Shown piece by piece: positions 34,569-42,996 of a DNA stretch of 64,000 bases. The notes beneath the pieces are model-generated. The model was not told the origin of the DNA, did no database searches, and worked only from the letters and a program-made list of their open reading frames with translations. The position numbers and the translations under genes were made by a program. How positions within the stretch are numbered: position 1 is the first letter of the stretch; each line of letters opens with the position of its first letter. Source of the stretch: JAWXUC01 sp044432975 (GTDB taxonomy: Bacteria; Pseudomonadota; Alphaproteobacteria; RF32; CAG-239); contig JAWXUC010000004.1 in assembly GCA_044432975.1 (NCBI GenBank), positions 1 through 64,000 of the forward strand, in the 5' to 3' direction.

Positions 34569-35957
34569 ATGGCTAAGTATTGTTTTTGTGGTATTTCTGG
34601 CTCTGGAATGAGCGCTTTAGCACAAATTTTAAAGTTTAGGGGTAATGAGGTTTATGGTTCTGATGCTGCTTTTGATAATGGCAGAGATGAGGCCAGGAAA
34701 AAACATTTTGAATCTTTGGGGATTAAAATTTTTCCACAAGATGGATCTCAGATTGATGATGATGTAGAGTGTTTGTTTTTGTCTGCGGCAATTAAGGGGC
34801 AAAATCCTGATGTTGATGCTGCAAATGCAAAAAATATTCCGATAAAATATCGTTCAGATTTATTGGCTAATTTGTTTCATCAATATAAACACTCAATTGC
34901 AATTTCAGGAACATCTGGCAAGACAACAACAACTGCAATGGTGGGTTATATCTTAAATAAATTGGCGCAAAAACCAACAGTTATTGGTGGCGGAATTTTT
35001 AAGAACTATGAAGCCGAAAATGATATCGCTAATTATATTTATAATGATGGCGATATTTGTGTGATTGAAGCAGATGAGTCTGATGGTTCTTTAGTGAAAT
35101 ATCATCCTTATATTGGGGTTATTAATAATATCTCTAACGATCATCAACCAATTGAGGTTTTAGAAGAATTTTTTGCTGAATTTGCAACTAGATGTGATTT
35201 TGGTTTGATTGTTAATGATGACTGCGAATATTTATCAGAAATTAATCATCATAAAAATACAGTTAGATATGCTCTTGATCATAGACCTGTTAGATTTTCT
35301 TTGAAGAATCCTGATGCAGATTTGTTTGCAACTAATATTAAGCCAATTAAAGGTGGTATTAGTTATGACTTAGGAAATCAAAATTTTAAGCTTAATTTGT
35401 TGGGTAATTTTAATGTTTCTAACGCATTGGCTGCAATTGCAGTTTGTGAGTTGTTAGGGATTGATAAATATGATGCAGCAACAGCTTTAGAAAGCTTTTT
35501 GGGTACAAAAAGACGTTTAGAGTTAATTGGTGTTAAAAATAACATTACAGTTATTGATGACTTTGCGCATAATCCTGACAAGATTTATAACTCTACAAAA
35601 GCATTAAAAGATTATGATGGCAGAATTATTGTAATGTTTCAACCTCATGGTGTGCCAAATATGAAGATTATGGGTATGGAAATCATGGAAAGCTATGCAA
35701 AGGTTTTGGGCAAAGATGATATTTTGGTTATGCCAGAAATCTTTTTAGCAGCACCAGAAGATTTAACAGAAATGTCTTCGCAAAAATTGATAGATTATGC
35801 AAAAAGCATGGGTGTTAATGCTCACTTTTTGGGTACAAAAGAAAATTGTAAAAACTTTATGGCAGAAAATGCTAAAAGTGGCGATAGAATTTTGATTCAA
35901 GGCGCAAGAGATAATTCTCTTCCAGCTTTTTGTGTTGAAGTATTAGAAGCTTTGTAA
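34569..35957 (+). CDS. Mur ligase family protein (MurC/Mpl-like)
   Basis: A 462-residue Mur ligase. The N-terminal UDP-binding fold begins CFCGISGSGMSALAQ. The ATP P-loop is GTSGKTTTT near residue 115, with EADESDGS near 173. The middle His-rich NNISNDH and C-terminal VIDDFAHNP motifs are as in UDP-N-acetylmuramate ligases. GTS replaces the GTH usual in MurC and Mpl. It may be UDP-N-acetylmuramate:L-alanine ligase or the Mpl-type peptide recycling ligase; the nearby MpaA-like amidase favours recycling slightly, but no other division or wall-synthesis genes are adjacent. Confidence 0.85.
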   Translation: MAKYCFCGISGSGMSALAQILKFRGNEVYGSDAAFDNGRDEARKKHFESLGIKIFPQDGSQIDDDVECLFLSAAIKGQNPDVDAANAKNIPIKYRSDLLANLFHQYKHSIAISGTSGKTTTTAMVGYILNKLAQKPTVIGGGIFKNYEAENDIANYIYNDGDICVIEADESDGSLVKYHPYIGVINNISNDHQPIEVLEEFFAEFATRCDFGLIVNDDCEYLSEINHHKNTVRYALDHRPVRFSLKNPDADLFATNIKPIKGGISYDLGNQNFKLNLLGNFNVSNALAAIAVCELLGIDKYDAATALESFLGTKRRLELIGVKNNITVIDDFAHNPDKIYNSTKALKDYDGRIIVMFQPHGVPNMKIMGMEIMESYAKVLGKDDILVMPEIFLAAPEDLTEMSSQKLIDYAKSMGVNAHFLGTKENCKNFMAENAKSGDRILIQGARDNSLPAFCVEVLEAL

Positions 35958-35983
35958 TTTAAATTATTGTTGTGTAATTTGAT

Positions 35984-36013
35984 AGGGCGCATTTTATTAT
36001 GCGTCCCTTTTTT
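35984..36013 (+). terminator. Terminator after the Mur ligase
   Basis: Hairpin AGGGCGCAT/ATGCGTCCCT (one bulge) followed by six T, 26 bases after the stop codon. Confidence 0.85.
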
Positions 36014-36115
36014 ATAATTTAGAGCAATTTGTAGAGAAGCCTTTTATTATAAAAAACTCACTTTTTGAACATACGCCAAACCCCCAGCCTGTAAGGGCTA
36101 GGGGTTGTTTTTGCA

Positions 36116-36149
36116 GTGTCTATTTTAAACGACCGTCTAGAATAGACAC
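36116..36149. promoter_or_regulatory. 34-bp dyad, left site of block copy 2
   Basis: Identical to the left dyad of block copy 1 (27021-27054): 15-bp arms around GACC. Confidence 0.7.
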
Positions 36150-36223
36150 TATCATAAAGTTAGAAAAAAATCAAGAAATAAGTAAAATCAATAACATAAT
36201 TTCATAAAACTGTAACACTAAAA

Positions 36224-36257
36224 GTGTCTATTTTAAACGGTGGTTTAAAATAGACAC
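36224..36257. promoter_or_regulatory. 34-bp dyad, right site of block copy 2
   Basis: Inverted relative to the left site. Both arms are here GTGTCTATTTTAAAC, around GGTG, so this site is a perfect 15-bp inverted repeat. In copy 1 one arm has TTCTAGAC. Confidence 0.7.
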
Positions 36258-36472
36258 TTGGATTTTGTGATTGGTGTCAAAATACCAGAATATATGGGCT
36301 TATGGGCAGTCAATAATCCTCCCAAAGTATTTATTTTCTGCCCATATTCACCAAAAAACGCAATTTTTGCACTTTTTTGCAAAAATGCTCATTAAAAATT
36401 CCCCTTCACAAGTGAAGGGGTGGCGCCAAAGGCGACGGGGTAGTTATGGAGTGGATTTCACATCCGCCTATA

Positions 36473-36793
36473 TGTAGGGGACGTATTATGCATCCCACAA
36501 AAAGGATTAATTGCCATCGTCATGCTGAATTTATTTCAGCATCTAAAAGGGGATCCTGAAACAAGTTCAGGATGATGATTTGGGGTTTAGGATGACGGCT
36601 TGGGGTTTAGGATGACGTTTGGGGGTGTCATAACTCTGTAGGGTACGGTCTTGACCGTACCTGAAAAAGAATTGTTTTTTTCGATTGGATTGCCGCGCTA
36701 CGCTCGCAATGACAGTTGAGATTAAATCGTAGGGAACGGCGTCTCGACGTTCCACAACTGAAATTGTGGGGGACGATGTCCACATCGTCCCGC
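36473..36793. repeat. Cluster of REP and other short palindromes
   Basis: REP-type GTAGGG palindromes lie at 36473-36498, 36638-36662, 36729-36756 and 36765-36793. A TTCAGCAT palindrome (36518-36543), a TCCTGAA/TTCAGGA palindrome (36550-36572), two TTTAGGATGACG repeats (to 36617), and a GATTGCCGCG...CGCAATGAC repeat (36681-36716) lie between. The region from the duplicated block to the secreted-protein gene is thus made almost wholly of repeats. Confidence 0.8.
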
Positions 36794-36823
36794 CACTAAA
36801 AACTAAAAAAGGAGGAAATAAAA

Positions 36824-37558
36824 ATGAATAAAAGAATAATAACAGGAGGCACAATAGGTTTAACTTTACTCCTAAATGTAAATATAAGCTTCGCAGCAGA
36901 ATCATGCGCTGTTGCAACAAGTTGTGATGAATTGGGTTATACAATGAATGTTGATGATTGTGTGAAAGGAGAGCCTTATCTTGTCTGTCCTTTTGATGTT
37001 AATAAAGCAAATTGTAGGCATAAATATTGTTATGGGGTCTATAGTTGGGAAGTTAATGATACAAGTAAAGAAATAACAGGAGTGAGAATTCCAAATGTTA
37101 ATCTTTGTTTAAGTTTAATAGAGGGAAGCAGTGAAAATCCTGTAGTAGAATGGAAAGATGGTGAGGTAAGGGGTTCTTCTGGTGATAATTATTATTCTTG
37201 GGGATACATAATGGGTTTTGAAAAAACTTGTTCTGGTGAGCTGTGTGGTTCTGTTGATTCTCCTTTAGGTTATTGTAAGACTGTGTTTGGCGGACATGGT
37301 TGGCGTATGCCTACGAGATCTGAATTGTCGCAAGTTGCAGCTAATTATGTTACATTAAATTCTGCATTAGATAATGATAAAATTACAAGAAAAGATGAAT
37401 TGGAAATATGGCTCTGGGCATCTGATGAATATGAGACAATTAGAGCTTATGCTGTTAGTATTAAGGATGGTTTTTTTAATTATAATCATTATAAAGATGG
37501 CTCTAATACAGATGATCTTGGAAACCCTACAGCAACGCGTTGTGTACGTTCTTATTAA
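36824..37558 (+). CDS. Cys-rich secreted protein, paralogue 2
   Basis: A 244-residue paralogue of the protein at 27569. The signal peptide GTIGLTLLLNVNISFA is nearly the same, followed by CAVATSCDELGY, CPFDVNK and further Cys. The C-terminal half has GHGWRMPTRSELSQVA and ends RCVRSY, like DUF1566/Lcl-type domains. AAGGAGG lies eight bases before the ATG. It has a longer central insert than paralogue 1. It is likely a secreted or surface protein; its function is unknown. The upstream 398-bp block is shared. Confidence 0.8.
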   Translation: MNKRIITGGTIGLTLLLNVNISFAAESCAVATSCDELGYTMNVDDCVKGEPYLVCPFDVNKANCRHKYCYGVYSWEVNDTSKEITGVRIPNVNLCLSLIEGSSENPVVEWKDGEVRGSSGDNYYSWGYIMGFEKTCSGELCGSVDSPLGYCKTVFGGHGWRMPTRSELSQVAANYVTLNSALDNDKITRKDELEIWLWASDEYETIRAYAVSIKDGFFNYNHYKDGSNTDDLGNPTATRCVRSY

Positions 37559-37578
37559 AGATCTTGTGTTTGATAAGA

Positions 37579-37607
37579 AAAAGCGGGAATGTTTTCCCGC
37601 TTTTTTT
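37579..37607. terminator. Bidirectional terminator
   Basis: Hairpin AAGCGGGAA/TTCCCGCTT with a TGTT-like loop and T-run between the secreted-protein gene and the convergent lipoprotein gene. Confidence 0.9.
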
Positions 37608-37608
37608 G

Positions 37609-38184
37609 TTATTTCTCTACATATTGGCTTAGGTATTTGTCTATGTTTAGATTCATTTGAGTGTTGAAGGCGTCAAATAATTTTTCTACCATAGAGTTCC
37701 AATATTTTTCTTTTTGAGCGATTGGAGTGTCCGCTGGGATAGTTAGCTCTCTCCATGCTTGGATTTCTGTTTGAGCTGTTGAGAGGTTGTCTGTGTTTTT
37801 AACTGCAACTTCAATGTATAATTTTGCTTTATATTTTAATGAATCTTTTTTTAATAATGTGTCTGATTTTATTAATTCTTCTGTAACGCTAGCGTCTTTT
37901 ATTGTAACAATAGCCTCATTTGATGATAATAAATCAACAGCTTTTAATCTATCTGACACCCAAATTTTTGTAACTTTTTCTAAAGAGTTTGGAAATAAGT
38001 GTTCTACATTTGGACGGCGAAAAGATGGAGTGAATTCTGAAACGGTTGAAATGCTATTTACATTAAGTTTGATTGCAGGTTCATCTAAAAATCTTGGTGC
38101 TTCATAAGTTTCTGTAGAATTAGATGTTGTGTTGCAAGCACTAATAAATAACATACATAAAATTGAGGTAATCGTTTTTTTCAT
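37609..38184 (-). CDS. Lipoprotein, 191 aa
   Basis: A signal peptide with lipobox (ILCMLFISAC, Cys17) marks it as a lipoprotein. The mature part has a charged mixed alpha/beta sequence with EAIVTIKDASV and AKLYIEVAVKN and no Cys. I do not recognise a specific family. It follows hslO on the minus strand by 9 bases, so the two are probably cotranscribed. Confidence 0.8.
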   Translation of the reverse strand: MKKTITSILCMLFISACNTTSNSTETYEAPRFLDEPAIKLNVNSISTVSEFTPSFRRPNVEHLFPNSLEKVTKIWVSDRLKAVDLLSSNEAIVTIKDASVTEELIKSDTLLKKDSLKYKAKLYIEVAVKNTDNLSTAQTEIQAWRELTIPADTPIAQKEKYWNSMVEKLFDAFNTQMNLNIDKYLSQYVEK

Positions 38185-38193
38185 AATTTTTCC

Positions 38194-39069
38194 TTATTGG
38201 GTTATAAGTTCGCCTTTTTCGAATATATATTCTGAAGAACAAAATTCACACTTTGTTTGTATTTTATTATTTTCTGCAATAGAGTCAATATCTTCTTTTG
38301 AAAAACCGCTTAAAGTTGTTTGTAATTTTTCTCTTGAGCAACGACATTTGAATTGATAAGTCTTTTCGTCGGTTACTTTTAAATCACTATTATGAAATAA
38401 TCTGTGTAAAACTTCTTGATTTGGTAAGTTTTGTGCAAATAATTCATCAACATTTAAGCTATCTGCTAAAATTTTTGCCTCATTAAAGTTTTCTGGATTG
38501 CTTTCTGTTGTTTCTGGCATTTTTTGAATCATTAAACAAGCTGTTTTCCATTCATCTTCATAAGATGTAAATAGTTTTATATAAGTTTCTATTTGTTCTG
38601 AGTTTGTGAAATATTTTAAAACTAAATCAGCAAATGTTTTGCCTTTTAATTCAACAATGCCTTGATATAATTCTGTATCTTTGCCTTGATCTACGGTGAA
38701 AGCTAAGTGTCCGCCGCCCATTAGGTATGGGGCTGGTTCAACTTCTCCGCTGGTTTTTCTTAAAGCTTGGGCTTTGTTTAATCTTTCTTCATCAAAACTT
38801 GTGCAGGCTCTGATGTTGCCTTCAGAAGTTACGTCTACAACAACCTGAGATACAGGACCATCACTTTTGGTTTGTAATGTAAATAAACCATCATATTTTA
38901 ATGAACTTGCTAAAATGGCCGCAAGAGTTGTTGCTTCTGCTGTTAAGTGAGCTATTGGCAATGGATATTGATGGCGAGAATTTATTTCTTTTATAACGCT
39001 GTCTAATCTCATTAATCTGCCACGATAATTGTTGTTATATAACATAAATGATGTACAAATGTCTTTCAT
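38194..39069 (-). CDS. hslO: Redox-regulated chaperone Hsp33
   Basis: A 291-residue Hsp33. The N-terminal domain has RGRLMRLDSVI and AHLTAEATTLAAILASSLKY in part (AHLTAEATTLAA). The C-terminal zinc-binding redox switch has CRC near residue 243 and CEFC near 275, as in the CxC...CxxC family pattern. Under oxidising stress the zinc is released and the protein binds unfolded proteins. AGGAG lies before the ATG at 39069. A gene for oxidative-stress survival fits an anaerobe that meets oxygen at times. Confidence 0.93.
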   Translation of the reverse strand: MKDICTSFMLYNNNYRGRLMRLDSVIKEINSRHQYPLPIAHLTAEATTLAAILASSLKYDGLFTLQTKSDGPVSQVVVDVTSEGNIRACTSFDEERLNKAQALRKTSGEVEPAPYLMGGGHLAFTVDQGKDTELYQGIVELKGKTFADLVLKYFTNSEQIETYIKLFTSYEDEWKTACLMIQKMPETTESNPENFNEAKILADSLNVDELFAQNLPNQEVLHRLFHNSDLKVTDEKTYQFKCRCSREKLQTTLSGFSKEDIDSIAENNKIQTKCEFCSSEYIFEKGELITQ

Positions 39070-39233
39070 TTAAAACTCCTAAAAATATTTTTTATTTCTA
39101 CATAAAGGGTTTTTTATAAAATTTCAAGTTTTTACTTGCAAAATTAAAAAAAATGATATAGTTAAGCTGTTAACAAAGACACCCTTGGAGGTTTTTGTTG
39201 AACAAATTTAATTATATTTTTAAGGAAAATAAA

Positions 39234-39524
39234 ATGAGTGATTTAACTTTTAATGCACAAAATCGTGATAAAGCAGGTAAGGGGGCAGCTAGAGAGTGCA
39301 GACGTCAAGGACGTATTCCTGCTGTTGTTTATGGCGGAAAACAAGAACCTATGATGATCAGCCTTCATCCTGTTGAATTAGAAAAAGCTTTGGATATGGT
39401 TGGCTTTTATGATATGACAATTGAAATTAATATTGATGGCAAAAAACAAACTGTTAATTGTCAAGATGTTCAATTCCACCCTGTTTCTGATGCTCCATTA
39501 CACGTGGACTTTGTTAGAGTATAA
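39234..39524 (+). CDS. rplY: 50S ribosomal protein L25 (short form)
   Basis: A 96-residue L25: FNAQNRDKAGKGAARECRRQG in part (DKAGKGAARE), IPAVVYGG, VNCQDVQFHPVSDAPLHVDF in part (DVQFHP, LHVDFVRV). It binds 5S rRNA. Only the core domain is present; alphaproteobacterial L25 is usually a longer form with a C-terminal domain. The start at 39234 follows AAGG; an in-frame ATG at 39195 would add 13 residues and is less likely. Pth follows after 3 bases. Confidence 0.93.
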   Translation: MSDLTFNAQNRDKAGKGAARECRRQGRIPAVVYGGKQEPMMISLHPVELEKALDMVGFYDMTIEINIDGKKQTVNCQDVQFHPVSDAPLHVDFVRV

Positions 39525-39527
39525 CAG

Positions 39528-40082
39528 ATGAAGTTGATTGTTGGACTAGGTAACCCTGGAACACAGTACTTAAATACTCGCCACAATGTTGGCTTTATGG
39601 CACTTGATGAAATATGCAAGTGCCATAGTTTTTGCGATTATAAAAAAAAGTTTAATGGACTTGTTGCTGAAGGTAATATTGACGGGGTTAAGACTTTGTT
39701 GTTAAAGCCTCAGACTTTTATGAATTTGTCAGGCAACTCTGTTTTGGCTGCGGCAAGTTTTTATAAAATTAAGCCAGAAGATATTGTTGTTATTCATGAT
39801 GATTTGGATATTGTATTAGGGAAAGTTAAAGCAAAAATTGGTGGCGGAAGTGCTGGGCATAATGGGCTAAAAAGTATTGATAGTAATTTGGGTAATCAAT
39901 ATTATAGAATTCGCATTGGAATCGGAAATGATAAAGCGCAGGTGATTAATCATGTGCTTGGTAATTTTAACAAAACTGAAAATGAAACTTTAAGTGTTAT
40001 CTTTGATAGAATCGCAAATAATATTAATCTTTTGTTAAATGCTGATTTAAATAAGTTTGCATCTATTATTGGTGAAAAATGA
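39528..40082 (+). CDS. pth: Peptidyl-tRNA hydrolase
   Basis: A 184-residue Pth with LIVGLGNPGTQYLNTRHNVGF in part (GLGNPGTQYLNTRHN; catalytic His near 20), KPQTFMNLSG, HDDLDIVLG and GGGSAGHNGLKS. It recycles peptidyl-tRNAs that fall off the ribosome. The rplY-pth order is common. It overlaps the DUF721 gene by 4 bases. Confidence 0.96.
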   Translation: MKLIVGLGNPGTQYLNTRHNVGFMALDEICKCHSFCDYKKKFNGLVAEGNIDGVKTLLLKPQTFMNLSGNSVLAAASFYKIKPEDIVVIHDDLDIVLGKVKAKIGGGSAGHNGLKSIDSNLGNQYYRIRIGIGNDKAQVINHVLGNFNKTENETLSVIFDRIANNINLLLNADLNKFASIIGEK

Positions 40083-40564
40083 AAAGAGAAACTTCTACAT
40101 TTGACCTTAGTCATTTTTCAAAAATCTTAAAACCTGTTACAAAAAAAGTATTAGGAAAACATGGTACAGCTAATATTGATTTGATATCAAATTGGAAAAG
40201 CATTGTGGGGGAAGATATTGGGGCTTATTCTTTGCCTCAGTCTTTGAAGTATAAAACAAAAGAAAAAAACAATGCAACATTGATTGTGGCTGTTAAAAGC
40301 TCAGCTTTTGGTTTGGAGATTAATGCTCGGAAATATTTTATAATTCAAAAGGTCAATGTATTCTTTGGATATCCTTTAGTTGCGGACTTATCAACGGTGG
40401 TTGCTGATATTATGTCCCCAGAAATTTGTGAAGAAGAAAAAATACTTGTAAGCAAAGATGATGTTGATTATATTAAAGAACAAACATCAGATGTTAAGTC
40501 AGATGAGCTGAAAAATGCTCTGGAAAATTTAGGAGCATCTATTTTAAGGAGAAATCAAAAGTGA
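40079..40564 (+). CDS. DUF721 / DciA-like protein
   Basis: A 161-residue protein of the DUF721 family. The core is ISNWKSIVGEDIGAYSLP and TLIVAVKSSAFGLEINARK. This family includes DciA, the helicase loader of most bacteria, so it may load DnaB at the origin. A Lys/Glu-rich tail follows. It overlaps pth and the DsbA-like gene by 4 bases each. The family is fairly clear; the loader role is inferred. Confidence 0.8.
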   Translation: MKRETSTFDLSHFSKILKPVTKKVLGKHGTANIDLISNWKSIVGEDIGAYSLPQSLKYKTKEKNNATLIVAVKSSAFGLEINARKYFIIQKVNVFFGYPLVADLSTVVADIMSPEICEEEKILVSKDDVDYIKEQTSDVKSDELKNALENLGASILRRNQK

Positions 40565-41268
40565 AATTAGATAAAATTGTTGGGCAGTTTAGTGCTTTGA
40601 TTGCAGGTGTTGTAACATTTGTTTTTGTTTTTGGAATGTATTTATCTATGAAAGGTTTTGAGTTTTTACCTGATGGTAGATTGGTTTTAGTAAAAGAAGC
40701 TAACGCTAGTGAAAATAAACCTAAAGCAATAGATGCTAATCTTGTTTTGCCTACAGGTTTTGTTATGGGTGATAAGAATGCAAAGGCAAGTATTTATGAA
40801 TTTTCTTCTTTTAATTGTTTTCATTGTGCAAAATTTCATTTGAATATATTGCCAGAAATTAAAAAGGAATTTATTGACACAGGAAAGGCTAATCTTGTTT
40901 TTGTGAGTTTTCCTTTAGATGCAAAGTCTATGCAAGGAGCTTTAGTTGCTAGTTGTTTGCCAGAAAATAAACGTTTTGCTTTTATTAATAAGGTTTTTGA
41001 AAATCAAAGAAAATGGGGGATATCTAGTAAAACTGGTGAATATTTTCAAAAATATGCGCTTGAATATGGTATGAGCGAAAAAGATTTTAACCAATGTTTG
41101 AAAGATGAAAAAAAAGCTAGTGATATTTTAGCTAATCGTCAAGATGCGATGAAAAACTTTAATATTGAGGGAACGCCTTCTTTTTTAATTGTTAAAGGAA
41201 AAGAAAGGTTTATGTTTGAAGGAATACCTTCTTTGAAAAACTTATCAGAGATATTAAATAAAAATTAG
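40561..41268 (+). CDS. DsbA-like exported thioredoxin-fold protein
   Basis: A 235-residue protein with a GTG start (AAGGAG upstream). One N-terminal hydrophobic segment (FSALIAGVVTFVFVFGMYL) anchors it, followed by the DsbA-type fold with active site FNCFHCAKFH (CFHC) and cis-Pro EGTPSFLI. It is likely a periplasmic disulfide oxidase of the alphaproteobacterial type. It overlaps the DUF721 gene, in a run ending with the ATP synthase genes. Confidence 0.88.
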   Translation: MKLDKIVGQFSALIAGVVTFVFVFGMYLSMKGFEFLPDGRLVLVKEANASENKPKAIDANLVLPTGFVMGDKNAKASIYEFSSFNCFHCAKFHLNILPEIKKEFIDTGKANLVFVSFPLDAKSMQGALVASCLPENKRFAFINKVFENQRKWGISSKTGEYFQKYALEYGMSEKDFNQCLKDEKKASDILANRQDAMKNFNIEGTPSFLIVKGKERFMFEGIPSLKNLSEILNKN

Positions 41269-41292
41269 TAAATGTGTTTTATACTCTCAGCA

Positions 41293-41568
41293 ATGAAAGA
41301 TGATATTAAAAAAGTTCAGGAAAGAATAGATGCTTTAAAAACTCCAGAAATTAAAGAAAATTCAACGGGTTTTAGGCGTACTGATTTGGGTTTTAGAATC
41401 GTTGTGGAATTAATTTCTGGAGTGGTTGTTGGAGCTGGAATCGGCTATTTTTTAGATGACTGTTTTAATGTTAAGCCTCTGCTTTTAATCATATTTTTGA
41501 TTTTTGGCGCAATGGCTGGAATCTTAAATGTTTATAGAATCGCAAAAAGAGAGGTGAATCGTGGCTAA
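41293..41568 (+). CDS. atpI: ATP synthase protein I
   Basis: A 91-residue protein with two hydrophobic segments (FRIVVELISGVVVGAGIGYFL and PLLLIIFLIFGAMAGILNVY in part). The RTDLGFR segment and position just before atpB identify AtpI/Atp1, which helps assemble the c ring. The start at 41293 (MKDDIKKVQ) is preferred; an ATG at 41272 would add seven hydrophobic residues. It overlaps atpB by 8 bases. Confidence 0.85.
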   Translation: MKDDIKKVQERIDALKTPEIKENSTGFRRTDLGFRIVVELISGVVVGAGIGYFLDDCFNVKPLLLIIFLIFGAMAGILNVYRIAKREVNRG

Positions 41569-42283
41569 CCCTATGGAGCAGTTTAATATTAAACCAATTG
41601 TACCGATTGAACTTGGTGGGTTTAATATATCTTTTACAAATTCAGCTTTACTTATGGTATTATCTGTTGTTTGTGTTGCTTTTTTGATTTTGTTTGGTTT
41701 GAGAAAAAAAACTATTGTTCCTTCAATGTCTCAGAGTGTGGTTGAGGGGGTTTATGGGTTTGTTTCTTCTTTGATTACGGAAAACGTTGGAAAAGAAGGG
41801 TTGAAGTATTTTTCTTTTGTGTTTTCTGTGTTTACGTTTATTGCATTTGGTAATTTATTAGGCCTGTTCCCTTATAGCTTTACTTTTACATCTCATTTGG
41901 CTGCGGTTGGTGGTTTGTCTGTTATTGCGTTATTGTTTAACGTGGTAATTGGAATTAAAAAAAGAAAATTTGGTTATTTGAGAACTTTTTTACCTAAAGG
42001 TATTCCTGTTGCAATTGCGCCACTTATTATACCTATTGAAATTATATCATTTTTATCAAAACCATTTAGCTTGACTGTAAGGTTGGTTGCTAACATGACT
42101 GTTGGTCATATTATGCTTAAAATTATTGCGGGATTTGTTTTTGCGCTAGGAATTGCTGGTGTTGTGCCTTTGGCTTTTAATTGTGCAATTGTGGTTTTTG
42201 AAATTTTTATTGCGTTGCTACAAGCCTTTATTTATACAGCACTAACTTGTATTTATTTGGGTGATGCAATGCATGAACACTAG
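41561..42283 (+). CDS. atpB: ATP synthase F0 subunit a
   Basis: A 240-residue membrane protein with GTG start. The conserved segments are GNLLGLFPYSFTFTSH, FLSKPFSLTVRLVANMTVGHI (in part: SLTVRLVANMTVGH, with the essential Arg) and LLQAFIYTALTCIYLGDA. It forms the ion path against the c ring. The FLSKPFSLTVRL motif is that of alpha- and mitochondrial a subunits. Confidence 0.96.
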   Translation: MANPMEQFNIKPIVPIELGGFNISFTNSALLMVLSVVCVAFLILFGLRKKTIVPSMSQSVVEGVYGFVSSLITENVGKEGLKYFSFVFSVFTFIAFGNLLGLFPYSFTFTSHLAAVGGLSVIALLFNVVIGIKKRKFGYLRTFLPKGIPVAIAPLIIPIEIISFLSKPFSLTVRLVANMTVGHIMLKIIAGFVFALGIAGVVPLAFNCAIVVFEIFIALLQAFIYTALTCIYLGDAMHEH

Positions 42284-42338
42284 AGTTTTGGCTCTGTAAT
42301 TATTATGTTAATATAAACTTTAAAGAAAGGAATTTAAA

Positions 42339-42560
42339 ATGGAACCTATGGCTTATATTGGTGCTGGTATGTGTGCTTTGTCTATGATGGCTGCTGCTTG
42401 GGGTGTGTCTCAAGTTTGGACAACATTGATTGCAACAGTTGGTAGAAACCCTCAAGTTAAAAAAGATGTTGATCTTTATGGTTGGGTTGGTTTTGCTGCC
42501 GTTGAAGCGATTGCATTATATGCACTTGTAATTGCACTTATTATGTTAACAGGGCAATAA
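42339..42560 (+). CDS. atpE: ATP synthase F0 subunit c with glycine-poor helix 1
   Basis: A 73-residue hairpin of two helices with the loop RNP (36-38) and the ion-binding Glu56 in AAVEAIALYAL. Family members usually have a GxGxGxGxG run in helix 1. Here the aligned positions read LSMMAAAWGVSQ, so only Gly22 of that run remains and Ser15, Ala18, Ala20 and Ser24 replace the others. The helix-2 residues next to Glu56 (Ala57) do not show an obvious sodium-type Glu-Ser/Thr site. The change should affect helix packing and perhaps ring size. The gene follows GAAAGGAA. Confidence 0.96.
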   Translation: MEPMAYIGAGMCALSMMAAAWGVSQVWTTLIATVGRNPQVKKDVDLYGWVGFAAVEAIALYALVIALIMLTGQ

Positions 42561-42563
42561 TAA

Positions 42564-42995
42564 ATGCCTCAGTTAGACCCAACTTGGTTTGTATCGCAAT
42601 TTTTTTGGTTGTGCATTTGTTTTGGAATGCTTTATTTTGTGGTGTCAAAGTTTTTGGCACCGCAAATGACCAAAATTTTAGAAACTCGTCAACACAAAAT
42701 TGATGCATACATTAATAAGGCTCAAAGCTTTAAGGATGAAGCTGAAAAGTCTTTGAAAGAATATGAATCTGCTCTTAAAAAAGCAAAAGATAAAGTCGAT
42801 AATCAAATTGCAACTCAGCAAAAAGATTTGGAAAAGTTGATTGATGATAAAAATCAGGAAGTAACAGATAAGATAAATCAAGAAGTTAAGAAAACTCAAG
42901 ATTTTGTTCTTAAAGCTAAAAAATCTGCGTTGGATAAAATTGATGAGATTGCTTCTGATTTAAGTAAAGAAATAATTAAAAAATTGGATGTTTAA
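42564..42995 (+). CDS. atpF': ATP synthase F0 subunit b'
   Basis: A 143-residue protein with an N-terminal membrane segment (FFWLCICFGMLYFVV) and a long charged coiled coil. The PQLDPTWFVSQFFWL N-terminus and the position directly after atpE match the b' subunit of alphaproteobacteria and phototrophs. It forms part of the peripheral stalk with the b subunit encoded next. Confidence 0.92.
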   Translation: MPQLDPTWFVSQFFWLCICFGMLYFVVSKFLAPQMTKILETRQHKIDAYINKAQSFKDEAEKSLKEYESALKKAKDKVDNQIATQQKDLEKLIDDKNQEVTDKINQEVKKTQDFVLKAKKSALDKIDEIASDLSKEIIKKLDV

Positions 42996-42996
42996 T

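Larger units (their letters stand above)
36051..36449. repeat. 398-bp duplicated intergenic block, copy 2
   Basis: The second copy of the block at 26956-27353, same orientation and order: terminator hairpin (36078-36112), dyad (36116-36149), 74-bp spacer, inverted dyad (36224-36257), TATGGGCAG/CTGCCCATA repeat, GC-rich hairpin. The left dyad is identical to that of copy 1; the right dyad has TTTTAA in place of TTCTAG in one arm. A Cys-rich secreted-protein gene follows in both cases. The short ORFs that cross it are not credible. Confidence 0.85.

Noticed and set aside
36271..36477. A 68-codon frame in the duplicated block
   Set aside because: It runs through inverted repeats and a GC-rich hairpin, and the frame is not kept as a start-to-stop ORF in the other copy of the block.
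39140..39233. A possible L25 leader riboregulator
   Set aside because: I could not find a convincing stem or a 5S rRNA mimic in the short AT-rich leader.
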